Shown here: positions 1 through 7,796 of the stretch, piece after piece | How the letters are laid out: the number at the start of each line of letters is the position of its first letter | Position numbering within the stretch: the stretch's first letter is position 1 | Origin: Porticoccaceae bacterium | GTDB taxonomy: Bacteria > Pseudomonadota > Gammaproteobacteria > Pseudomonadales > Porticoccaceae | Reading direction: 5' to 3' | Assembly (NCBI GenBank): GCA_029252555.1 | Contig: JAQXBF010000004.1 | Span: 29,246-93,245 of the forward strand | Length of the DNA: 64,000 nucleotides | Notes under the pieces: generated by a model | Told to the model about the DNA's origin: nothing | Databases searched by the model: none | Seen by the model: only the letters and a program-made list of their open reading frames with translations | Program-made: the position numbers and the translations under genes

Positions 1-1
1 C

Positions 2-571
2 GAAGTGTTTCCTCTTCCTGAGTTGTCTGTTGACTTGGGTGGCCCAGAGCGCGGCTGGAACAAGTTAGCTGTTTTCGCAGAAACTCTCTACGACCTAAAG
101 GGCAAAGTGCTGTGCCTGGATCTGGACTTAATCATTACTGGCAGCCTGGATGATCTTTTTGACTACCCTGGCGACGTCATGATTATTAAAGACTGGATCA
201 AAAAGGACGGCACAGGTAATTCCTCAGTTTACCGTTTTGAAGTAGGTGCCCATGCTGAGGTGTTGGCAGAGTTTGAAAATTCCTTTGATGAAATTAAAAA
301 GATTCACCGCAATGAACAGGAATATATGTCTGCTGCGATGATGGCCAAAAATGAGTTGGTCTACTGGCCCGACCACTGGTGCAGAAGTTTTAAACGCCAC
401 TGTATCAAGCCCTTCTCATTCTTTGTTGCGCGGGAAACGGAAATGCCAGTAGACATGCGTGTATTAGTCTTTCATGGCAAACCAGACCCCCATGAAGCCA
501 TCGCTGGTGTCAGCGGCAAATGGTATCGGCGCTTTAAGCCCGCGACCTGGGTTAGCGAGCACTGGCATTAA
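2..571 (+). CDS. Glycosyltransferase-like protein, 5' end cut by the window edge
   Basis: The reading frame is open from the first bases, so the N-terminus lies outside the window; the GTG at position 5 is an internal valine rather than a start. The visible part contains a D-L-D motif in the segment LCLDLDLIITG, the metal and nucleotide-sugar binding pattern of GT-A fold glycosyltransferases. It ends in W-V-S-E-H-W-H, close to the W-V-E-Q-H-W-K ending of the next gene. The two share the same block order (PLPELS, DLDL, SSVYRF or TSVYRF, FWPKSW or YWPDHW), so they are tandem paralogues. Donor and acceptor cannot be told from sequence; a role in surface or capsular glycan synthesis is an inference. 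Confidence 0.7.
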   Translation, partial: EVFPLPELSVDLGGPERGWNKLAVFAETLYDLKGKVLCLDLDLIITGSLDDLFDYPGDVMIIKDWIKKDGTGNSSVYRFEVGAHAEVLAEFENSFDEIKKIHRNEQEYMSAAMMAKNELVYWPDHWCRSFKRHCIKPFSFFVARETEMPVDMRVLVFHGKPDPHEAIAGVSGKWYRRFKPATWVSEHWH

Positions 572-592
572 GCATACGGAGCCAGTTTAGAC

Positions 593-1420
593 ATGGAGAC
601 TGTAGTGGCAAATTCCGCAAAACAATTTATCTGCATCAACTGGGGTACAAAATACGGCGCCGATTACGTTAATCGTCTCTACGGCATGGTGGCGCGCAAT
701 ACGACACCGCCATTCACCTTTACCTGCTTTACTGACAATAGCGACAATTTTCGCCCAGAGGTGGATGCAGTTCCATTGCCAGAGCTCAGTTTTGAGTTAC
801 CCAAAACCAAGAAAGGGATTTGGCCAAAATGTCGGCTTTGGAGCGAAAAGCTTGCTCATTTATCTGGGCCAGTTTTGTTCCTCGACCTTGATTTAGTTGT
901 TACCGGCAATCTTGATAGCTTCTTTGAATACGGCGACCCAGATGATGTGATTTTGGCTCGTAACCCCAGTAATCCATTGGAAAAATTAGGGCAGACCTCG
1001 GTTTACAGGTTCCCAGTGGGTAAGTTGTTGCCACTGTTAGAGAGTTTTGCCGAGTCTCCTCTGGAGATTGCAGAGCAGTATAAATATGAGCAGCGCTATG
1101 TCACACGCAATGCGCCTGGTGGCGTCAAATTCTGGCCCAAGTCTTGGGTGTTGCACTTCCGCCAGCAATGCCGTCGCAGTTTCCCATTTAACTATTTAAA
1201 AGTGTCCAAGTTGCCAGACAGCAGCAAGCTGATTATCTTCCCTGGCGATTTAAACCCAATGGACGCCATTGAGGGCCGGTATCATCAGGGGGACGAGGTG
1301 CTGTCTGCGAAAGAGCATCTTGTGGCTGGGTTTAAAGGTCAGCGCAACCGCTCATTAATGGCCCATCTGCGCCATTTTATTTTACCCACACCCTGGGTTG
1401 AGCAGCACTGGAAAGAATAG
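593..1420 (+). CDS. Glycosyltransferase-like protein (GT-A type), tandem paralogue
   Basis: A 275-residue soluble protein without signal peptide or membrane segments. An N-terminal block (residues about 12-60, with ICINWGTKYG) precedes a D-L-D motif at residues 98-100, typical of GT-A glycosyltransferases that bind a divalent metal and a nucleotide sugar. A FWPKSW block follows near residue 180. The start is the first ATG after the stop of the upstream paralogue, 21 bases away, so the two are probably co-transcribed. Compared with the upstream copy it carries about 30 extra residues before the last Trp-containing motif (residues about 220-260). The exact sugar is unknown. Confidence 0.7.
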   Translation: METVVANSAKQFICINWGTKYGADYVNRLYGMVARNTTPPFTFTCFTDNSDNFRPEVDAVPLPELSFELPKTKKGIWPKCRLWSEKLAHLSGPVLFLDLDLVVTGNLDSFFEYGDPDDVILARNPSNPLEKLGQTSVYRFPVGKLLPLLESFAESPLEIAEQYKYEQRYVTRNAPGGVKFWPKSWVLHFRQQCRRSFPFNYLKVSKLPDSSKLIIFPGDLNPMDAIEGRYHQGDEVLSAKEHLVAGFKGQRNRSLMAHLRHFILPTPWVEQHWKE

Positions 1421-1441
1421 GCTTGGCTAAATGCACAGGGC

Positions 1442-2107
1442 TTAAGCTTGCCGCATTTCATAGCCATAATGTTCAAAATCTTGCTGATAAATTCGATTAA
1501 TTATTTCTAGGCATCTCGGGCTAATGGTCTGTGGTGCCATAATTTTACCTGTGCTATTAGCGCGCTTTGAAAAATCAAAACCAGTTGCATTGGCAAAGGC
1601 TTCCATTTCACCGGCTCTATCCATTTTGTAAACCGATAACCGCTCCGCTTTAATACCTAGGTCTGTAAGCATTAGATAATTGGGGTGATTAAGAATCCAG
1701 TGTTGGGGGTGGATATGCTCATCCAGCCAGTAACAGTTGGCCAGTAATCCAACAAAGTCATCGAAAGAAGTATTCAGCAGTGCCTGCTGAATCTCTTCAT
1801 TGCTATTACACTTCACCGATAGTCCCATCAGAGGAAAAAAAACTCGCTGGGGCTTTTCCCATTTAAAAGATTTACTGAAGTCTGCGTTCTGCGGAATCTT
1901 TTGAAACTTGTCTTTGTAAAACGAAATGGCCTTTTGATAGGGGTCTCGAACAGTAAAATACACCTGTGGGTCAGCGTACTTGATTATCAGCTTTGCTTTG
2001 TAGCGTTTAATTTTGTTGAATTTATTGGTTTTTTTAAAGGATGAAAACATGACTTTAAAATTAGTGACAACCAACTTATTGCTGTCCGAGACAGTGAAAT
2101 ACGGCAT
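1442..2107 (-). CDS. Sulfotransferase-family-like protein
   Basis: A 221-residue protein with the segment VRDPYQKAISFY at residues 53-64, matching the 3'-phosphate-binding RDPxxRxxSxY motif of PAPS-dependent sulfotransferases (Sulfotransfer_2-like family). The expected PAPS 5'-phosphate loop (PKxGxTS) is represented only weakly by FKVMFSSFK near residues 17-25, without the usual proline and glycine, so activity is uncertain. It converges on the two glycosyltransferase genes. A polysaccharide sulfotransferase acting with them would be consistent with context but is inferred. It is A+T richer than its neighbours, which may point to horizontal origin. Confidence 0.55.
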   Translation of the reverse strand: MPYFTVSDSNKLVVTNFKVMFSSFKKTNKFNKIKRYKAKLIIKYADPQVYFTVRDPYQKAISFYKDKFQKIPQNADFSKSFKWEKPQRVFFPLMGLSVKCNSNEEIQQALLNTSFDDFVGLLANCYWLDEHIHPQHWILNHPNYLMLTDLGIKAERLSVYKMDRAGEMEAFANATGFDFSKRANSTGKIMAPQTISPRCLEIINRIYQQDFEHYGYEMRQA

Positions 2108-2280
2108 TTAGATGCTCTTATTATAAATACTAAGGCGAGATGGTATCTTAAATCACCTATAGCAAAGTGCATAATAATATTTATCACCAGTGGCTTTAGG
2201 ATAATAATCTGTCAATCCCTCGGTGACTTTGCTAACTTACAACTGCATTGGCCAACAGGTGATTTCGACCGGTATTGTGA

Positions 2281-3558
2281 ATGACATTTAGCAGGTTTCT
2301 TTACACAGTTAGTTTTTATCTACTGAGCCCAATTATTGTGTTGCGGTTGCTTTACCGCGCCCTAAAAGCGCCGGCCTATGCCCGTCGCTGGGCCGAGCGA
2401 TGGGGTTTTGTAACGGCCCCAATGGTCAATAATATTATTTGGTTGCACGCTGTCTCTGTCGGTGAAACTCTGGCAGCGACCCCGTTGGTAAAAGAGTTGC
2501 AGCAGCGTTTCCCCAATCATCGGTTAATGGTCACATGCATGACCCCCACGGGCTCTGAGCGAATTAAAGCGGCCTTTGGTGATACCGTTGATCACAGCTA
2601 CGCCCCCTATGATATGCCCGATGCAGTAGGGCGGTTTTTAGGGCGGGTAACCCCCAGCGCGCTGATTATTATGGAGACAGAGCTTTGGCCCAATACCATT
2701 GCCGCCTGTTCCAGACGCAGTATTCCGGTGATCTTGGCCAATGGTCGGTTATCGGAAAAGTCTGCTAGGGCCTATTGCAAAATTGGTTCTCTGGTGGGCC
2801 CAATGCTTCGATCTATGTCAGCAGTTGTCGCCCAGCATAGGGACGACGGCAACAGATTTGTCGAGCTGGGGCTGCCAGCCGAGGCCCTCAGTATTAGTGG
2901 CAATATTAAATTTGATTTGGATTTGGACGCCGCTGTGCAGGGTAAGGCCCAGCTGCTGGGTGCTGAATGGCGCGGTGACAAGCAGAGGCCTATTTTGCTG
3001 GCCGCCAGCACTCACCAAGGTGAAGACGAACTTATATTGCAGGCCTTTGCGCAGATTAAAGGTGCCCTGACTAAAGCTCCTTTATTGGTTTTGGTACCAA
3101 GACATCCTGAACGTTTTAATTCAGTAGCCCAGCTCTGCCATGATGGGGGCTTTGCTTTAGCAAGGCGCAGTGCAGAAGAGGCGACAGCTCAGGCAGATAT
3201 CCTGCTAGGGGATACCATGGGCGAATTAATGGCTTTTTTTGGTGCCTGTGATATTGCTTTTGTGGGCGGTAGCCTAGTGTCTTCCGGTGGGCACAATATT
3301 ATTGAGCCAGCTGCCTGGGGAGTTCCTGTTCTTACTGGCCCCCATCTTTTCAACTTTGCTGAGGCATCGAGACTGCTGATTGAGGGCGGCGCAATGTCTG
3401 TCTGTGGCAGTGCTGAGAGGCTTGCCGAGCAGGCTATTGGACTTTTTGAAAACCAGCAGCGACGGACCGAAATGGGCGATGCAGCGCGCCTTATAGCCGA
3501 CGCTAATCGCGGTGCCCTGGAGAGACTAATGGCGGTGATTGACCGCCATCTTTCATAA
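2281..3558 (+). CDS. waaA: 3-deoxy-D-manno-octulosonic acid (Kdo) transferase WaaA
   Basis: Transfers Kdo from CMP-Kdo to the lipid A precursor at the inner face of the cytoplasmic membrane. The 425 residues match the length of E. coli WaaA. A hydrophobic N-terminal anchor (residues about 5-25) is followed by LHAVSVGE with the conserved catalytic glutamate at residue 62, then the GT-B nucleotide-binding half with GGSLVSSGGHNIIEPA. The ATG overlaps a TGA and has only a weak Shine-Dalgarno sequence. The gene converges on tolC with only 8 bases between the stops and no evident terminator. Confidence 0.95.
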   Translation: MTFSRFLYTVSFYLLSPIIVLRLLYRALKAPAYARRWAERWGFVTAPMVNNIIWLHAVSVGETLAATPLVKELQQRFPNHRLMVTCMTPTGSERIKAAFGDTVDHSYAPYDMPDAVGRFLGRVTPSALIIMETELWPNTIAACSRRSIPVILANGRLSEKSARAYCKIGSLVGPMLRSMSAVVAQHRDDGNRFVELGLPAEALSISGNIKFDLDLDAAVQGKAQLLGAEWRGDKQRPILLAASTHQGEDELILQAFAQIKGALTKAPLLVLVPRHPERFNSVAQLCHDGGFALARRSAEEATAQADILLGDTMGELMAFFGACDIAFVGGSLVSSGGHNIIEPAAWGVPVLTGPHLFNFAEASRLLIEGGAMSVCGSAERLAEQAIGLFENQQRRTEMGDAARLIADANRGALERLMAVIDRHLS

Positions 3559-3566
3559 GAGACTAA

Positions 3567-4946
3567 TTACTTGGCAATAACCAGTTGCGGATCCAGCCAG
3601 GCATTTAAGGCAAACACATCCTCTGGAGACAGCTGGCCAGCAACTTCTTTCAGGCCCATCATCGACAAAATATAATCGTAGCGAGCATTAGCGTAGTTGC
3701 GGCGCGCTTGGTACAGGGTGCGCTGGGCGACCAAAACATCGACGATATTTCTGGTGCCGACTTCATAGCCCGCCTGAGTTGCTTCCAACGCGCTGTTAGC
3801 TGAGGTGATAGCCTGTTTGCGCGCGTTGACTCGGGCAGCATTGGTGATGACTAGCTGGTGTTTGGAGCGAGCGGACTGCAGTGTGTTGCGTTTCGCCGCC
3901 GTATAGCCTTCTCCTGACTGAATCGCCCGCTGCTTAGCCTGGCGACGCTGGGCATCAACGCCCCCACCCCAGATAGGCATGCTCACAGAGACAACAAATT
4001 GGTGGCCATCTTGTATAGATTCAAAGGGGGAGCCAAAGCTCACACCGTCGGAATCTGAATCGTAGTAGGTGGCTCGCCCCGAGATTCTCGGCAGGCGCGC
4101 GGCTGCAGCGGCCTTGGCTTCGTTATAAGCAGCATCTTTACCCAGTTCAGCAACCTTCAACTGGAAGTTATTACTCATGGCCAGATCTACCCAGGCTTCA
4201 CTAATTTCTGGTGTCGGGTTGGTCGCTTCAAACTTGTCCATCAGGCCGGCTAAAACCGTATGGCTCTGTCCTGTAAGTACTTCTAGGGCTTCAAAGGCGA
4301 TATTAAGAGTGCCTCTAGCTTCAAGGCTATTAACAGCGGCATCGTCGAATACAGCCTGAGCTTCATGGACATCGGTCACTGGCAACAGACCTACCTCGAA
4401 GCGCTCTCTGGTCTGCTCTAGCTGACGCTGGATCGCACGCTCCTCTGCTTTGCGTGTCTCCATATTGTCATGGGCGCGCAACGCATTGAAGTAAGCTTGG
4501 CTTACACGAATAATCAGAGACTGCTGGTCGGCGGCAAACTGTGCCTTGGCGCTCTGGCTGAGGGCTTTACCACCTCTAAACCTGTACCAAGACGGCATAT
4601 CAAAAATAGCCTGAGTCAGTGTGGCACTGTAGCGAGTTTGGCTGCTATCAATCAAGCCATTGCGAATGGATGGAATAGCCTGATCTTGGATAACAAGGAT
4701 TTGCTGGGAATTTTCGTTATTTTCTGACTCAGTGTATTCACCAGCGATGGAAATCTGAGGCAGTAGAGCAGCGCGGTTAATATTCTTTATTTCACGATCA
4801 GCGTTAAAGCTGGCGCGGGCAGCACTCAAGACAGGGTCATTCTGCATTGCACGCTCATAAATATCTTTTAGGGAGTCAGCCCAGCTGACCTGAGCAACCA
4901 TTAAGGTGGTGCCTATGGCAAATAATCCTTGCTTGACCAAACGCAT
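3567..4946 (-). CDS. tolC: Outer membrane efflux protein TolC
   Basis: Outer-membrane channel of tripartite efflux pumps and type I secretion. The mature protein has the duplicated OEP repeat with long coiled-coil helices, and contains DVLVAQRTLYQARRNYANARYDYI near the C-terminus. The start was placed at the ATG at 4946, giving 459 residues, because a GGAG Shine-Dalgarno lies 7 bases upstream and the protein then begins with a normal signal peptide (cleavage after VSWA, before DSL). An upstream in-frame ATG at 4985 would add 13 residues that spoil the signal peptide. It is divergent from nudF, the arrangement seen in E. coli. Confidence 0.95.
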   Translation of the reverse strand: MRLVKQGLFAIGTTLMVAQVSWADSLKDIYERAMQNDPVLSAARASFNADREIKNINRAALLPQISIAGEYTESENNENSQQILVIQDQAIPSIRNGLIDSSQTRYSATLTQAIFDMPSWYRFRGGKALSQSAKAQFAADQQSLIIRVSQAYFNALRAHDNMETRKAEERAIQRQLEQTRERFEVGLLPVTDVHEAQAVFDDAAVNSLEARGTLNIAFEALEVLTGQSHTVLAGLMDKFEATNPTPEISEAWVDLAMSNNFQLKVAELGKDAAYNEAKAAAAARLPRISGRATYYDSDSDGVSFGSPFESIQDGHQFVVSVSMPIWGGGVDAQRRQAKQRAIQSGEGYTAAKRNTLQSARSKHQLVITNAARVNARKQAITSANSALEATQAGYEVGTRNIVDVLVAQRTLYQARRNYANARYDYILSMMGLKEVAGQLSPEDVFALNAWLDPQLVIAK

Positions 4947-5176
4947 ACAATCTCCGTTAGAATTTTTATAGTGGGTGGGGCTCAAAGAGCCATTTTAATT
5001 TAAAAGGTCGCTTCTTCGTTTGCGCTCATTCTAGCAGAATTGCCCCTTTGTGTTAGCAAATTTGCCCTGTCATGCAATGACATCATTAAGACGCAACTGC
5101 CCTGAAAACGTTGACCTCTGTTCAAATAACATATTTATTAGCGCATTGATGCAGCAATACGGATATTATTCGTAAA

Positions 5177-5803
5177 ATGATTACAAAACATCGCTTTAGT
5201 GCCAGAGATTACCGCATAGAATCCCGTGAAACCGTCTTTCAGGGTTTCTTTCGTATCAGCAAGCTGATTATCCGCCATCGCCTTTTTGGCGGTGGTTGGA
5301 GTAAGGCCCTGGGGCGAGAGCTTTTTCAGCGGGGTGATGCTGTTGGCGTACTCCTGTATGACCCTCGAAGGCACGCCATTGGCCTAGTGGAGCAGTTCCG
5401 TGCCGGGGCACTCAATGACCAGCACGGTCCCTGGCAATACGAAGTTGTCGCCGGGATGATAGAGCCGGGCCAGACTCCAGAGAAGGTGGCGGCGAAAGAA
5501 TTACAGGAAGAAGCCGGTATTGAGGTTGAAAAACTGCTGCCCATCACTGATTATTTGGTTAGTGCTGGGGGCACGGATGAGAAAATGCACATGTACTGTG
5601 GCCTCTGCGATCTGCACAGTCGGGAAGGGATATTTGGCGCCGAACAGGAGGGAGAAGATATTTTATTTCAGGTTTGGCCTTACGACGACGTGATGGCGGC
5701 TCAGGCCGAGGGCCTTTTAAATAGTGCGGCCCTGACCATAGGCTTGTTTTGGCTACAACTGAATATCGAAAATTTACGTAACAGTGCAATATTGAAAGAC
5801 TAA
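5177..5803 (+). CDS. nudF: ADP-ribose pyrophosphatase NudF-type Nudix hydrolase
   Basis: Hydrolyses ADP-ribose to AMP and ribose-5-phosphate. The 208-residue length and the beta-strand-rich N-terminal half fit the NudF family. The Nudix box spans residues 93-115. The catalytic EExxG core (E108, E111, E112, G114) is intact, but the first acidic position is Q99 instead of E and the usual R is K107. The genomic order tolC, nudF, yqiB, cpdA, yqiA, parE equals that of E. coli, which strongly supports the call. There is no clear Shine-Dalgarno before the ATG. Confidence 0.9.
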   Translation: MITKHRFSARDYRIESRETVFQGFFRISKLIIRHRLFGGGWSKALGRELFQRGDAVGVLLYDPRRHAIGLVEQFRAGALNDQHGPWQYEVVAGMIEPGQTPEKVAAKELQEEAGIEVEKLLPITDYLVSAGGTDEKMHMYCGLCDLHSREGIFGAEQEGEDILFQVWPYDDVMAAQAEGLLNSAALTIGLFWLQLNIENLRNSAILKD

Positions 5804-5859
5804 AATAAAAGGTAGTACGCCAAGGCGTAGGTTTATAAAGAAATAAGGAAGTAGAGACT

Positions 5860-6300
5860 TTGTCAGTGTTTGAAATGCGAAAACAGCAGCAGGACTTAGC
5901 TCGCTTACATGAGGAATGTGAGCTTAATTACCTTCGTCTGCACCAGATTATCCCCGACAGTTTAGCGTTGGGAGCCTCGTATTCCCTGCATTATCAGGAT
6001 CGCCCTCGCTCTGGCATTCGATTTGAGATTATTGAGGTCACCAAGTACACCTGTACATTGTTGATGACAGCGGACAGAGCAGGCCCCCTCTGGCTGCCAG
6101 AAATTGAAGTTAAAGTCAGGGTTTATCGGGATGCGCGTATGGCCGAGGTGATCGAGTGGTGTACTGATCGCACCATCCCCTGGGCACTGACCGAAACCAA
6201 AGGCATGCAGGCGAGAGATGAGAAGTGGCAGTGGAATATCTTCCTCAGCGAACTTTTATCCCACGGCCTGAGACATGGAATGACAGAATTGGAAGTCTAG
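5860..6300 (+). CDS. yqiB: DUF1249 family protein YqiB
   Basis: A 146-residue cytoplasmic protein of the DUF1249/YqiB family; its biochemical role is not known. It was recognised from the N-terminal block (ARLHEECELNYLRL), the central YTCTLLM segment, and its position between nudF and cpdA as in enterobacteria. The chosen start is TTG at 5860, preceded by an AGGAAG Shine-Dalgarno about 9 bases upstream; the next in-frame starts (GTG 5866, ATG 5875) would sit too far from it. Six bases separate its stop from cpdA, so it is probably co-transcribed with it. Confidence 0.88.
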   Translation: MSVFEMRKQQQDLARLHEECELNYLRLHQIIPDSLALGASYSLHYQDRPRSGIRFEIIEVTKYTCTLLMTADRAGPLWLPEIEVKVRVYRDARMAEVIEWCTDRTIPWALTETKGMQARDEKWQWNIFLSELLSHGLRHGMTELEV

Positions 6301-6306
6301 CAGCCA

Positions 6307-7092
6307 ATGGATATTACCCGCCTCACTCAGATTACCGATTTACATCTAGGTATTGATGCCAGTGCTACTCTTGGCGGCGTGCCCACACTGGCGAGTTTCG
6401 AGGCGGTTTTGCAGGCGGTGGCCGATCAGGGCCGTGGCAGCGATACATTGTTACTTACTGGGGATCTGGCCAGCGACTATCAGCCCGAGGCCTATCAGCT
6501 GCTCAATAAAACTTTGAAAGCCCATCAAAAGCAGGCGCTTTGGCTGCCTGGCAATCATGACGACAACACAGTTATGGCAGACAATCTAATTGATTTCCCT
6601 GCCCAGACAGTTATTGACTTGGGTGCCTGGGGCATCCTGACGTTGGACAGCTCACAACCCAATAAGCCCGGTGGCCATATCTGTGACCAACAGTTGCAGC
6701 ATGTGGAGCAGGGCCTTAAAGCCTTGGCACACAAATTTGTCTTGCTGGCCATGCACCATAGCCCGCTGCCGGTTGGCTGTGCCTGGCTCGATAAGCAGCA
6801 GATTGCTAACCAACACCAGCTCTATGAGTTATTGTCGCAGCACGGCAATGTGAGAGCGGTTATCACTGGCCATGTACACCAACATTCTGACGGCCATTGG
6901 GGTGACTTGCCGACCTATTCCACACCCTCCAGCTGCGTGCAGTTCAAGCAATTTAGTGAAGATTTCGCGCTCTCTGAACAGCCCCCAGGCTATCGCTGGC
7001 TTGATTTGCATGGAGATGGAAAGTTTGCAACCGGCGTAGAGTTCTTATCAGATTTTACCCTGCACCCTAATCTGGATTGTGCGAGCTATTAA
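6307..7092 (+). CDS. cpdA: 3',5'-cyclic-AMP phosphodiesterase CpdA (Icc)
   Basis: A metallophosphoesterase hydrolysing cAMP to 5'-AMP, thereby tuning CRP-type regulation. All class signatures are present in order: D11-x-H13, G-D53-L, G-N83-H84-D, the HH pair at 150-151 and G-H189-V-H191. The 261-residue length is close to E. coli CpdA (275). It follows yqiB by 6 bases, and gene order agrees with the enterobacterial cluster. The DUF1249 gene beside it has no known link to cAMP. Confidence 0.92.
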   Translation: MDITRLTQITDLHLGIDASATLGGVPTLASFEAVLQAVADQGRGSDTLLLTGDLASDYQPEAYQLLNKTLKAHQKQALWLPGNHDDNTVMADNLIDFPAQTVIDLGAWGILTLDSSQPNKPGGHICDQQLQHVEQGLKALAHKFVLLAMHHSPLPVGCAWLDKQQIANQHQLYELLSQHGNVRAVITGHVHQHSDGHWGDLPTYSTPSSCVQFKQFSEDFALSEQPPGYRWLDLHGDGKFATGVEFLSDFTLHPNLDCASY

Positions 7093-7129
7093 CCTCAGGG
7101 CAGTGCCAAATTGATGCGCAAATCAGTGC

Positions 7130-7157
7130 CTGACAACCAGTCAGCTTTGGCTATAAT
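7130..7157 (+). promoter_or_regulatory. Probable sigma-70 promoter of yqiA-parE-parC
   Basis: CTGACA (7130-7135) and a perfect TATAAT (7152-7157) are separated by 16 bases and lie 27 bases before the yqiA start. This fits a housekeeping promoter for the three following genes; it is a pattern match only. Confidence 0.55.
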
Positions 7158-7184
7158 GGAACCTGATTTATAGGTTAGCTGAAT

Positions 7185-7796
7185 ATGCCAATGCTGCTGT
7201 ATCTTCACGGGTTTAACAGCTCGCCTCAGTCTAAAAAGGCTTTGCAGACCCAGCGCTGGTGTGCTGATAATGCACCTGATTTAAAGTTTGCTTGTCCGCC
7301 ACTACCACCATTTGCAGAGTCGGCGATAGGCCTGTTGCGATCATTGATTGAGACCCGGCTCCCCGAGCCAGTTTATTTGGTTGGAAGTTCCATGGGAGGC
7401 TTTTTTGCCACCTGTTTGGCGGAGCAATACAATCTGCCGGCGGTGCTTATTAATCCAGCGGTCAGCCCAGGTCGCGGGCTGCACAAATGGTTGGGTGAAA
7501 ACAGCAACTATATGACTGGCGAAAAATGGGTTTTTGAGCCCCGGCATATAGATCAGTACCTCGCGTTGGACCCAAGTGAGATAAGCGTCAAGAATAATTA
7601 CAAGGTGCTCTTGCAAGCCGGAGATGAAGTGCTTGATTATCGTGATGCCCAGAGCCGCTATCAGGGTTGTGACATGATTATCGAAGAGCAGGGAGACCAC
7701 AGTTTTATAAATTACGATCAGCATCTGGCCGCTATTTACCAGTTCCTGATTTCCGCCCCAGCAAATAATAACCAAATCGATCCTGTGAGCAGATGA
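7185..7796 (+). CDS. yqiA: YqiA-type alpha/beta-hydrolase esterase
   Basis: A 203-residue alpha/beta hydrolase (UPF0227/YqiA family) with esterase activity known for the E. coli homologue. An oxyanion-hole HGF lies at residues 8-10, the nucleophile elbow G-S-S-M-G has S69 as nucleophile, and GDEVLDY and GDHSF supply the Asp and His of the triad. Its stop codon overlaps the parE start by ATGA (7793-7796), so translation of the two is coupled, as expected from the conserved yqiA-parE order. Confidence 0.9.
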   Translation: MPMLLYLHGFNSSPQSKKALQTQRWCADNAPDLKFACPPLPPFAESAIGLLRSLIETRLPEPVYLVGSSMGGFFATCLAEQYNLPAVLINPAVSPGRGLHKWLGENSNYMTGEKWVFEPRHIDQYLALDPSEISVKNNYKVLLQAGDEVLDYRDAQSRYQGCDMIIEEQGDHSFINYDQHLAAIYQFLISAPANNNQIDPVSR

